From Kitagawia praeruptora (Eukaryota; Streptophyta; Magnoliopsida; Apiales; Apiaceae), in assembly GCA_037693485.1 (NCBI GenBank), contig CM075354.1, positions 66,821,501-66,885,500 of the forward strand: a stretch of 64,000 nucleotides of DNA, read 5' to 3'. Positions within the stretch are counted from its first letter, which is position 1; every line of letters starts with the position of its first letter. A model generated the notes under the pieces. That model saw nothing but the letters and a program-made list of their open reading frames with translations. It was not told the DNA's origin and did no database searches. Of the stretch, positions 34,626 to 46,189 are shown one piece after another. The position numbers and the translations under genes are program-made.

Positions 34626-35849
34626 TTTATTTCAACAGTTTTCTAGAATTTTTTTTAAAGAAAACCGAAAATTTTGAAAACATGTTCAAACTGAAAATTT
34701 TGTAAACAGAAAATTGAAGAAAATGAAAAACACGGTTTTCCAAAATTTTCCAAATTGTAACTACAAATATGAAAATTCTGGAAAACAATCTTGTGATGTT
34801 TTCTGAATCTAGAAAACAGAAAACACTATAAAATTAAAGATACAATGTCACCCGGTATCGAATTCCTGCACATATAAAATATTCAATTCATAGGAACAGA
34901 CGCTATAAAATTTAAAATGTAAGCTATAATATTAGTAAACTATCATCATACGTCCTGTAAAGAAAATTCATTGCACCTACGTAGTAAGTATATTAAACTT
35001 ATAAATGAATATACCTTAGGCAATGACTATAAAATATTGTTTTTCCCGCAAATTATTTCAAATACTTTAGGCTAGCTGTGAAAGAACTTGATGAATGAAT
35101 GTTTTAGAAATTGTTTGATTACGTAAAATTTTAAAATTGTGAATTTAATATTTCTATCCCCTTTACAAAATGTTCCCACAACAAAAAAATAATTTAACTA
35201 TTATTTCATGTGTTTTCTTTTAATAATAAGTTTACTCTTCAATCAATATTATGAAAATTTTTGATTTAAAATCTCCAAAAAAAATTTACAAAACATTTAA
35301 TTGTACGGTTTTATTGAAGAATATTTGATTACTATTTTTATAAATTATATGAAACATATTATTATTTAAAGATTTTATTACTGTAAAAATATTGATACTG
35401 TAAATATTGATTTTTTACAATAAAATTGTAAATAATAATATCAAATAAAATTAAATAAAATTTATTTTTTTCTATTTTCCGTGTGCGTAGCACAGGCATA
35501 TTCCCTAATTAATATGAATACACGTGAAACATCTCATTTAAGTGACTAGATAACTCATAACTATCGTATTCATCTCATTCACATCTCATTTAAGTGACTA
35601 GATAACTCATAACTATCGTATTTATCTCATTTAAGTGATTAGATAACCATTTACCATCCTATTCACCACTTTGTTCATTCAATACTAATCACTAGTGACT
35701 TGATTAATGACACGCTAATTTTATCCTGAGTATTCTTATGTATCCCGAATATTTTTTTAAAAATATTTTCAAATAATATAACATAATATATGACTGATTT
35801 TAATTTGTGGACGTAAATGAATATATTTGAGATCCCATTTTATCTCGAA
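34626..35849. other. AT-rich non-coding stretch with a tandem repeat
   Basis: No gene. The segment with CATCTCATTTAAGTGACTAG and ATAACTCATAACTATCGTAT is repeated at 35530, 35584 and in part at 35625 (unit about 54 bp). At 35482-35510 GTGTGCGTAGCACAGG..CCTAA followed by T resembles a Helitron 3' end, but I see no matching 5' end. Confidence 0.5.
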
Positions 35850-38800
35850 TCTATATTATTATATAAAAACCGAAACATTAAAAGTTTGGTTCAACGGTAC
35901 CTATTGAATTTACCTAATTACCCTTACTCAATTAAAGATCTACTAACTAATCAATTTACTTTTTCAGGTTACAGATATTATCTTTTCTATTTTCAAGAAC
36001 TAAATAATTTTCTTTTCCAGATAAAATACAATATCTTTTATATGTTATAAAAACCGAAACATTAAAAGTTTGGTTCAACGGTACCTATTGAATTTACCTA
36101 ATTACCCTTACTCAATTAAAGATCTACTAACTAATCAATTTACTTTTTCAGGTTACACATATTATCTTTTCTATTTTCAAGAACTAAATAATTTCCTTTT
36201 CCAGATAAAATACAATATCTTTTATATGTTATCTAACTAAAATTTCTCATTTATTAATCAATTTCCTTTTTCAGTTTAAACATATAACCTTTTCTATTTT
36301 TCAATAACTAAATAATTTCCTTTTTCATTTAAAATAGAATATCTTTTGCATTTTATCTAATTAAAATTTCTCCTTTTTAAAAACATTACGAGCAATTTTG
36401 TTGTCTAATAAAATAACATAATTATATATAATTATTATTAACTAATCAATTGCATTTTTCAGTCAAAACACATTATCTTTTCTCTATTCTCTAAATAAAA
36501 TCTCTCTTTTTCCAATTATATCGTGGGCGGTTATCTTTTTTAGCAAAACACGTTACCTTTTTTCTTTCTTCTTACTAAAACCTCCATTTTTTTCTATTTA
36601 ATAAAAAAATATATTTTAATAATAATAATTAACCAATTACTTTTTCAGCTAAAAATAACATAATTATATATAATTATTATTAACTAATCAATTAACTTTT
36701 TCAGTCAAAACACGTTACCTTTTCTCTTTTCTCTAACTAAAATATCGCTTTTTCCAATTATATATGGACGGTTACCTTTTTTCAGCAAAACACGTTATCT
36801 TTTTTCTTTCTTCTTACTAAAACCTCCATTTTCTAATTATATTATAGGCGTTTCTATTTAATACAAATAAGATAATAATATTATAATACTAATAATTAAC
36901 CGATTACCTTTTCAACTAAAATATATCACCTTTTCTATTTTTTCTAATTACATTCCCTTTTTTCTAGAAATATAACGGGTAGCGTTAATTTCTCATTTTC
37001 TAAAAATTATAAACAATTTAATTTCGTAAAATAACATAATTAAATTATAATTACTATAAACTAATCATTTACTATAAACTATAATTAAATTAACATAATA
37101 AAATTAAAGGTAATTAGTCGATTGCTTTTTTCACATTTAATTTTAGTTGAAGATATTACCTTTTATAAATACCTTACCTTTTTTCGAATTAAAACATGTT
37201 ACCTTTTTAATTTAAAACAAATCTTATAATCATTAATATATATCGAAAAATATAACATCATAATGTTCAAGAAAAATATAGCCCGAAAATATCGCACCAT
37301 ATTTTTCAATTATTAATAAAATATATTAAAAATCATATACGTTGTTTATAAGAAGGAAACATTAGTATATTCCGTAAACATGAGTATATTAAATTATATC
37401 AAATTAAAAAAATTATTAAAAATAATTATTATATAAAAATATAATTTTAATATTAAATAAAATTTATAACATATTACAAGAAACCCGTGCATTGCACGGG
37501 TTATAAGGTAGTTATAATATTAAAGTTGAAACATTGAAAATTTTATCAGTTTGGTTTAGGTACAGTTATCTTAATTAATAAATAAAAAATAATACAATTA
37601 ATGTTAAGCAGCCGATTGCCTTTTCTAATTAAAATACGTATTTATACTACTATATTAAAGTCGAAGGATTGAAAGTTTGTATATTTGGTTATCCTAATTA
37701 TTAAAATAAATAATAAAATCATATAACTAATGGTTATTAACCAACTGCCCTTTTCACATATACTTTTAGTTGAAAATATTACCTTTCATAAACACCTAAA
37801 AATATTATAATATTTTTCGATCATTAATATCTTATTTCGAATTAAAACAAGTTACCTTTTTAATTTAAAACAAATCTTACAATCATTAGTATATACCCAA
37901 AAATATCACACCATAATTTTTAAGAAAAATATACCACCTAAAAATAATAATAACATAATATAATTAATAATAATTAGTCGATTGCCTTTTTCACATTTAC
38001 TTTTAGTTGAAGATATTAAATTTTATAAACATCTAAAAAGATCAATTGTATCATATATTTCAATCATTAATATTTCCTTTATAATTAAAACACGTTACCT
38101 TTTTAATTTACAACAAATCTTACAATATATACCCAAAAATATTACAACATATTTTTCAATTATTAATAAAATATATTAAAAATTGTATACGTTGTTTATA
38201 ATAAGGAAACATTAGTATAATTCGTAAACATGAGTATATTAAATTATATCAAACTAAAATTAAAAAATTTATTAAAATTAGTGATTATATAAAAACATAA
38301 TTATAATATTAAATAAAATTTATAACATAATACCCGTGCATTATAAAATTTTAAAATAAATATGTATTCGAACCTTGAACTTTTCGTAAATTAATTTAAT
38401 CATTAGATCTAACGAATCTGATTTTTTACTAAAAATCTAACGGTCATTATTCGTAGTATACGGATTTCTATTATATTTTGTTTGTGATTATATGATATAG
38501 TATGATATTTTTTGGTATATATATTAACTATTGATATATTATGTTTTAAATTAAAAGTTAACGTGTTATAATTAGAAAAGATATATTATTGATTGGATTG
38601 ATGTTTTAGGTATTTGTAAAAAGTAATATCATCAATTAAAATAAACATTTTTAAATTAAAAAAGACAATCGGTTAATTATCATTAATTACATTATTTTAT
38701 TATATATTTTAATAATTAGGATGACCGTGCCGAAAATTGAACCGACAAACTTTCAATGTCCGTGCAATGCACGGGTTTCTTTTATTATATTATAAATTTT

Positions 38801-39459
38801 ATTTAATATTACAATTATGTTTTTATATAATCATTATTTTTAATAATTTTTATTTTAACTTATTATAATTTAATATACTCATGTTTACGGATTATACTAA
38901 TATTTTATTATAAACAACGTATACGGATTTTAATATATTCTATTAATAATTAAAAAATATGGTGTGATATTTTTAGGTATATATTAGTGATTGTAAGATT
39001 AGTTTTAAATCAAAAAGGGTAATGTGTGTTAATTCAAAATGAAATATTAATGATTGAAAGATATGATATGATAGATGTTTTCGGGTGTTTATAATAAAAG
39101 GTAATATCTCCAACTAAAAGTAAATATGTTTCATCTATTAATTATATAATAGTACATATTATTGATATGGTGTTTCTTTTATTATGTTATAAATTTTATG
39201 TAATATTAAAATTATGTAATATTAAATTTTAATTTAAAATTATTATTAAAAGAGGTTATATAGAAAGGTTGAAAGTTCGATTCTGGCCAACAAAATATTA
39301 TTTTAGATTCCAATACTGAAATTTGTTATAAAAAAAGTCTAAGGTTCAAATCATTTCAACAACATATTAAAAATAATATTTATAATGTTATATATACTAC
39401 ACTATAAGTAAATAAAAAAAATTAAAATTAACCCGTGCTTTGCACGGGCTATAAGCTAG
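35850..39459 (+). mobile_element. Non-autonomous Helitron (composite)
   Basis: The 5' end is TCTATATTATTATATAAAAA with CCGAAACATTAAAAG, preceded by A. The 3' end has the hairpin CCCGTGCTTTGCACGGG (39432-39448), then CTATAAG and CTAG at 39456-39459, followed by T: the expected A^T insertion site and CTRR terminus. No Rep/helicase coding is present. A further 3'-type hairpin CCCGTGCATTGCACGGG lies at 37485-37502, directly followed by another 5'-like start, and a reversed one at about 38753-38766. So the element is several head-to-tail or nested copies. The first 188 bp after the 5' end are duplicated (35862-36048, 36050-36235). Confidence 0.8.
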
Positions 39460-39689
39460 TATCATATTAATATTTGAAAAAACAAAAATTGAGAATCACT
39501 TCGTATATCTACCATTTTTCTTTTATCCTATCACACAAATGAGAACAGTTTCGATATATGTGGCATTTTCCTTTTATCCCATCAAACAACTGATAACTAC
39601 ATTATCGGTCCTTGATGAATATTTAATCCTACCCTTAACGAATTCCGGTTATACTAAGGTAACAATGTTCTTTATTAATACGATCATGT

Positions 39690-40640
39690 TTGGTTAATCT
39701 TAAAATAAATTATTTTTTATTTATTTAAGATAAGTAATAATAAATGATAAATGAGTGATTATTTATAAGTTCAGCAGAGTGTTTGATAATTTTTGCTTAC
39801 AAGTTAGTAAGTTTTATATTACTTTTTTTTAAAAAAATATTACAAAAATAGTTGGATTAGTAAGTGTTTGGATAAAATATGTTTTTTGATATAAAATCAA
39901 TAATGTTAAAATGTAAATTATTATTAACACAAATAAATTAAAATATAAGATACATGTATACAATTTTTCTTATAACATATCTTGAACTGGAACGAAAACA
40001 TCAAGTTAGAAGTGATAATAACCAAATGATTGTTGGAAGAATGGAACTTGTACTTGTAGACAAAAAAAGAGAAGGCAGAGTAGGATTCTTTTCCAAAAAA
40101 AAAAAGGGATGCACACAGGCCCGGCTCAATGTATCAAGAGGCCCTGTGCCAAATGTAAAAATTGGGTCCTTTGCTTCCAGGGGAATTTTTTTTATTATTA
40201 ATAATATATTCAGGGGACCTATTGTATGCATAGAGTATTTTAAAGTAGACTTTGTAGAGCAGCATCTGTTTTTTACCCATTGCTTTTTATGTAACTTTCG
40301 TGAAGTACCGGCAATAAAGCAAAATAAAGAAATAAAAATAATACAAAAGTAACTCAAAAATAATATTTTATAGCATATGCAGTGTCATCTTCTTCTTCGG
40401 AATAGCCAATTGCAGTGTCATCTTCTTCAGAATAGCAGAAAATCACAGGTTCATAATAAGAAAAAATGGAGCCTAAATAAATTGGGGGCCCCTAAATATT
40501 TGAGGCCCTGTGCTGAGGGGCTGTTTGCACCGGCTAATCACCGGCCCTGGATGCACATAATCTTGTTTTTACTTATGGGCGAGATAAGTGGTTAAAAATT
40601 CATACAGTTAAATTTAGATAAATGAATACGTTCCGAAGTG
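39690..40640 (+). repeat. Unclassified repeat, copy 1 (carries a hAT insertion)
   Basis: Reads as the reverse complement of 49845-50368 plus 54289-54345. Shared phrases include ATAATAACCAAATGATTGTTGG, AAGAATGGAACTTG and TTACTTATGGGCGAGATAAG. It has no coding region that I recognise. Ends are not certain: one side is near TGTTTGGTTAATCTTAAAAT. Confidence 0.65.
40116..40549. mobile_element. hAT-type MITE, 434 bp
   Basis: The 8-bp duplication GATGCACA lies at 40108-40115 and 40550-40557. Ends are CAGGCCCGGC and GCCGGCCCTG-like (right end CCGGCCCTG), matching the CAG.GCCGG termini of hAT elements. Internal GAGGCCCTGTGC phrases occur near both ends in inverted and direct form. No transposase coding. 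Confidence 0.9.
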
Positions 40641-40644
40641 GATT

Positions 40645-41366
40645 GGCCTCGTTTGTTTCCAAGATTTTTTAGTTATACGGTAACTTGAAATCATTGGGAA
40701 GTAGGTTACAACATCAGTTCCTGTGTAAATAAAAAACCTGTGTTTGGTTTACATTTAGGTGACTTCAAATTGTATAGTTAATTGTTTATCTAAAATAAAA
40801 TTTTAATTTACTTATATAAATAAGAAAAATAAAAAAAAGTGTGAATTGTTACTTAGCATTTAAACAGAAAAAGAAATATTGAGATTTATTTATTTTTTAG
40901 AAATAAATGACTATTAAAATGGACTAGTAAATTAATATATTATTACTAATTTTAAGTAAAATTATTACTAATAAAATTTTAAAAAATATTTTAAATATGA
41001 TTAATAAAAAATAACATATATATGTGTATATATATATAATACTATAGGTAGTAAGAAATAGTATATACAAACTATTTAATTAAAACTAAAAATAAAATTC
41101 AAATATTTATTGTCATACAAAAAATATTATAACATGACCTTTTAGAATCTTTAAAAGTTAGGTAACTCACAGTAACCATGTATCAGCTAAGTAATTGGGT
41201 TACTGTGTTTTGTAGAAAGTCCAGATAACATGTAGAAAGTCCAGATAACATGGAACCCTGAGTTCCTTTGTTTAGCTTTTAAATTGTGCAACCAAATGGT
41301 GTAACTCGTACTAGTTCCAAGAAAGTAAGAGTTACTTCATTGGGTTACAGCGTACCAAACGAGGCC
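40645..41366. mobile_element. MITE with GGCCTCGTTTG ends, 722 bp
   Basis: Starts GGCCTCGTTTGTTTCC and ends GTACCAAACGAGGCC. Inside both ends are short TTACA/GTAACT sequences in inverted order, but the body is AT-rich and unpaired. No convincing target duplication, so the superfamily (PIF/Harbinger or hAT) is open. At 41214-41252 a 20-bp unit TGTAGAAAGTCCAGATAACA is tandemly doubled. Confidence 0.65.
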
Positions 41367-41485
41367 TTCATTAATCGAAATTATTCATTTATCGAGATCA
41401 AAAATATATTGTCTCTATTATATTAGGATCAGAAAAAATTATTCATTTAATAAAATTATCCATTTATCGAATATGTTCTACTATA

Positions 41486-41742
41486 CTACTCCCTCCATCA
41501 CATCCATTTCTTAACATAAATTTTTCATTTGCGTGCCACGCATTTTAAGCCTCTTATAAAGTATAGTTCTATAACTTATTTTTAAAATTTTCTTTTTCTC
41601 TATAAAAATAAGATTGTTCTATTTTTATACAAAAAAAGAAAATTTTAAAAATAAGTTATATAACTATCATTAAAATCTACCTTAAAATGCGTGTTAAACC
41701 CCCTCCCCCAATGTTAACTATTGGGTGGGACGGAGGGAATAG
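41486..41742. mobile_element. Stowaway-type MITE, about 257 bp
   Basis: Ends CTACTCCCTCCATC and GGACGGAGGGAATAG with TA on both outer sides, as in Tc1/mariner-derived Stowaway elements. Inner arms TATAACTTATTTTTAAAATTTTC and complement pair well. It is related to 45814-46067. Confidence 0.85.
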
Positions 41743-41840
41743 TAAGTTGCCCAAACACAATGAATTAAGTAGATATGTGTTTTTTACTTTTAAGACCAAA
41801 CTTCGCACGGGTTACTTTTAAATACTTTTAAAATTATATA

Positions 41841-42772
41841 ATTAAATAAAATAGAGAATAATTTATTACGAATTTATTAGTAATAATAATAGTTTAATAA
41901 ATGATATGTATTGATTAGAATTAATAATATAAAATCTTAATGTAAATTTGTTGTTGATGGGATTTGAATCTTGATCTTTGGAAGAGGGATTTAAATAAAG
42001 AATATTCATTATTATTAGATCTAACGGCTATGTGAAAAGTATTTATGTTTGATATATGGTGTTGAAAAAGAAGAGAAAAGCCGAAGAAGATTGTGTATTG
42101 AATTGATGAAGATTGCGCAGATGAGGTTTAGAAGTTTAGCTGTATTAGTAATGGTGTAAATATAAAATACTACTCTGTATTGGTTTAACGGAATTCATTT
42201 AATTTGTTTTATATTATAAATAATTAAAAATTAAATAATTAGAGTGAAAACCAAAACTTAGGAGAAAACCAAAACTTTCAATGTTTCGGCTTTAATATAA
42301 TAGTATATTAAATAAAATAGAGAATAATTTATTACGAATTTATTAGTAATAATAATAGTTTAATAAATGATATGTATTGATTAGAATTAATAATATAAAA
42401 TCTTAATGTAAATTTGTTGTTGATGGGATTTGAATCTTGATCTTTGGAAGAGGGATTTAAATAAAGAATATTCATTATTATTAGATCTAACGGCTATGTG
42501 AAAAGTATTTATGTTTGATATATGGTGTTGAAAAAGAAGAGAAAAGCCGAAGAAGATTGTGTATTGAATTGATGAAGATTGCGCAGATGAGGTTTAGAAG
42601 TTTAGCTGTATTAGTAATGGTGTAAATATAAAATACTACTCTGTATTGGTTTAACGGAATTCATTTAATTTGTTTTATATTATAAATAATTAAAAATTAA
42701 ATAATTAGAGTGAAAACCAAAACTTAGGAGAAAACCAAAACTTTCAATGTTTCGGTTTTAATATAATAGTAT
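41841..42772 (-). repeat. 466-bp tandem duplication of a Helitron 5' end
   Basis: Copy 1 is 41841-42306 and copy 2 is 42307-42772, with only one difference noticed (CGGCTTTAAT versus CGGTTTTAAT). On the - strand each copy begins ATACTATTATATTAAA(G/A)CCGAAACATTGAAAG, a Helitron 5' end; the rightmost full terminus reads A|TCTATACTATTAT at 42775. A remnant of the 3' hairpin (CTTCGCACGGGTTA) lies at 41803-41816. Confidence 0.9.
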
Positions 42773-43602
42773 AGATAGATATATTACATGTACGGCTTCT
42801 CTGTTAACTACAGTAACATAGTTGATCCAAAAGCCGTTTTTGGATAACTTTCTCGTATGGGTTTTTAGAGCCTGTTTGGCTACGGTGACTTAAAGAGAAA
42901 GCTCGTTTAAGGAGCTTTTGTTCTGTTTGGGTAACTTGCTTAAAACTGGGTTTTAAGTTAAAAAACTACATTAAGCTATAAGTTCTTTTTAGGTACTTTT
43001 GATTTATGACTTATTATTTTATCCAATTTTTTTTTATTTTTTTTGTTTCAGGACTCTTGTAAAGTTTAAATATTATGAATTTAAATTTTTTTTAAGTCAA
43101 AATTATTAAATCCCTATTTGACTTTAAGTAAAACTAGCATTTTGCCCGTACTTCGTACACAGCATTTTATTTAATTTAAAATGATAATATCAAAAATTTA
43201 ATAAATTTGATTGATTTCTTAAAACATCTTATTTAATTTAAATTGACAATACCAAAAATTTAACAGATTTGATTGATTTCTTAAAAAGATATTGTATGCA
43301 ACTATATAAATAATCAATTTTTAGAAAGATATTATATACAGTTATATAAGTATTTAACAAAACAATGATATACTAAAATTTATATAAAAAAGTAGCATAC
43401 AATTTTATTTTAACAATGTTGAAAATTTATTTAACCTATCAAAATCTGCAATAAAAGTAATAAATATTTTTACAAATATTGTTTTCTAATTGAAAACAAT
43501 AATAAATTGTCTTCATTATTGCGGAAATGATAATCCCTTCACCCCGAATGACTCCAAAATATTAAATGGCTCCAAAACATTAAACCTCATATAATATCAA
43601 GA
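42773..43602. other. Non-coding, with a Helitron 3' terminus on -
   Basis: No gene. At 43134-43160 the - strand reads GTACGAAGTACGGGCAAAATGCTAG followed by T, a Helitron 3' end with a small hairpin (GTAC GAA GTAC) and CTAG. Its partner 5' end is not found. At 42868-42885 GAGCCTGTTTGGCTACGG looks like one end of another MITE. Confidence 0.5.
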
Positions 43603-43646
43603 ACATATTATATTAACTATGAGACCTCATAGTTAATATAATATGT
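43603..43646. repeat. Perfect inverted repeat, 21-bp arms
   Basis: Arms 43603-43623 and 43626-43646 are exact complements (core TATTAACTATGAG) around AC. A cruciform-prone AT-rich palindrome of unknown origin. Confidence 0.9.
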
Positions 43647-43690
43647 AAATGTTGGAGAACAATGAGACAACATTTTAAGCAATTTTTAAT

Positions 43691-43970
43691 ATTTTTTAGT
43701 TAATTTTTTTTATGAATGGATAGATGGTAGAATTATAAGACTTTTGTGTGAAGATGCCCCTAGCGGGGCCCTTTAAAATAACTTGAAATGTAGCGAATAT
43801 GTGTGTTCTCACTGTTCTCATTTTATTTTATTTTTTTGTTAATTTTTTTTATGAATGGATAGAGGGTAGAATTATAAGACTTTTTTTGTGAAGATGCCCC
43901 TAGCGGGGCCCTTTAAAATAGCTGGAAATGTAGTGAATAAGTGTGTTCTCACTGTTCTCATTCTCACCAG
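43691..43970. repeat. Two-copy tandem repeat, unit about 139 bp, related to the MITE at 30899
   Basis: Both copies have TTTTATGAATGGATAGA, GAATTATAAGACTTTT, the palindrome TGCCCCTAGCGGGGCC (43755-43770, 43895-43910) and GTGTGTTCTCACTGTTCTCA. The first three features match the right arm of the foldback MITE at 30899-31292, so this looks like half an element, duplicated. Confidence 0.8.
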
Positions 43971-45813
43971 AGCGTGACCATTAAACTGTATTAGTAAATT
44001 CATGTATGAAAATACAGTGTATATATATTATTAATATAGATTCTTTTATTAAAAATAAGTAAATTATACAATTAAATAAGCAAGCCAAAATATCAGATAA
44101 ATATTCTAGTAGATTTATAGTTTATGTTCAAATTAAGGTCTTTCACCATGGCTCTCGCTTTCTGAAATTGTTGAAATTTTATTTATTGACTTTATTATAT
44201 TAAAAGTATGTTCTTATTGAAACAAATATAATAATTTGAATATATTTTTAAACTACTTATTTTGATGGGTTGTTAATTTCTTTGTGATCAACTTAGATGG
44301 GTGACCAAAAATAAAATTAATAAAAATAGATAAACCCATTACCCACGTTATGATAAACAATACCTATAAAATGGAAGTTGCTTATGTGGTTCAGGCTTGT
44401 TAATTACTTCAATACTTCATTAGCTTGATCATCATGTGGACCATCTTTCTTTTTATCACTTATGTTGATGCTATGTAGTCTATCTGTAACTAACATCTTT
44501 CTTTTTATCACTTATGTTGTTGCTATGTAGTCTATCTGTAACTAAACATCTCTCTCTGCTTATAATCTATATTTATAAATGTAAACTTCTTCTTGTATTG
44601 TATTTTGTTTTCAATATTTAAAATTATGTAGCTGGAGGAGAAGAGAAAATTGGGTCGCTCCAAATGTTATGTAATGACAAAAAGGGACATTAAAGAAATA
44701 AAGAAGAATAAAAAATGAAGGATAATACTGTTTACCAAAAACACATGTCTCCGCAAGAAGCTCACTTATTCACTTTTATCTTCAAATAATGTATGATTAC
44801 AACAAATTATAACAATCACATTTTCCACTACCTATTCTCTCTCAAAAAGCCAACTAAACTGAAAAAGGGAAAAGTTAGTGCTTTTATATTTTAATATGGA
44901 GCTCAAGTGAAAGTGCTAAATATGAGATCATATATGAAGTGAAATTGAACGTGAGTAAAGAATATATTTAGAGCATAAATAGGAGCAATGTTGCCTGACC
45001 CAGAGGGTGAGGCTCGTAACGTGGGTCTGAGCTTCTCAGTATGCTATTTCATAGTCCCTTCGGAAACATCCGATAAAAAGTATGCTATTCCATAAGACCT
45101 TCTGATACGTAGCATGTCTACCCCATGAACCTTAAGTTGAACAAATCCATAAAGAACATAAAATTGCTTGAAAACAAAATAATGTCTATAAGTATCAAAT
45201 TGAGTCCCAAGATTATTTACAAATAACATGGTCTGTACTGTGTCAATGTTATTAACTGGTAATCTTTCCAACTACCTTTGTTATTATGACATGTAAAATC
45301 GAAAATTGAAAGGCCAAGCAAATATTTTAAATGTACCTTTCTGGTGTCCTGTATATTATTGTAACATCGGGTAATTCATTAAAACTTTAATTCTTAAATT
45401 CCAAACCAAAATTAAAATCAAACAAATATTATCCTGTCTAATTTTTAATACTGTGAAATCAATAAAAACTTAACTCTTATGGCCAAACTAAAAACCGGAA
45501 CCAAATATATGACCCGTACGGAGATATAGTACACATATCTTAACCCAACTTCAGGGGGTTGAGATGTTAATTTGGTGAAAACCCCAGCTTTCAAATATGA
45601 AAAGTGCAAACATGAGTCAAAATCCAGCAGTGTGAAGATTTGAGCGGCTTGGACTTGAAGGTGAAAAAAGACAGAGATAAATTTGAGTAATGACAAAAAG
45701 GAGAATCAAAGAAATAATGAAAGATAAAAAAAATAAAGGATAATAGTAGAGGTTTAGATTTGGGTCGATCCAATTGGGTTATTCCAAATGTTGTGTAATG
45801 ACAAAAAATAGTA
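43971..45813. other. No gene; small repeats
   Basis: A 52-bp unit (CATCTTTCTTTTTATCACTT..) is doubled at 44442-44493 and 44494-44545. Copies of the TTGGGTCG-TCCAA repeat family lie at 44646-44730 and 45683-45808. A short - strand open stretch at 45044-45271 has no recognisable motif. Confidence 0.5.
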
Positions 45814-46067
45814 CTCCCTCGGTCCCAACGATTTCTTAACGTTTCAAAATGGGGTGTTTGACACGCATTTTAAGGTACATTTTAAGGATAGTTCCATAAC
45901 TTATTTTTGAAATTTTTCTTTTTTGTATAAAAATACAACAATTCTATTTTTATACAAAAAAAAGAACATTTTAAAAATAAGTTACAAAACTATCTTTAAA
46001 ATGCACCTTAAAATGCGTGCCAGAAAGTGAGAAAAAAAGTGTTAAGAATTGGTTGGGACGGAGGGAG
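45814..46067. mobile_element. Stowaway-type MITE, 254 bp
   Basis: Ends CTCCCTCGGTCCCAA and TTGGGACGGAGGGAG with TA at 45812-45813 and 46068-46069. Inner arms CACGCATTTTAAGG and CTTAAAATGCGTG, and ATAACTTATTTTTGAAATTTTTC, fold into a long hairpin. Confidence 0.92.
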
Positions 46068-46189
46068 TATATGTTTAGATTTGGGTCGATCCAATCTAAA
46101 TTGGGTCGCTCCAAATGCTGTGTAATGGTAAAAAGGGGCATCAAAGAAATAAAGAAGATTAAGAAAATGAAGGATAATAGTCTCCTTGA

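Noticed and set aside
35482..35510. GTGTGCGTAGCACAGG..CCTAA as a complete Helitron 3' end
   Set aside because: Hairpin is short and no 5' end could be paired with it; left as a remark only.
45044..45271. Open frame on - of 75 codons
   Set aside because: No family resemblance, no splice or promoter context.
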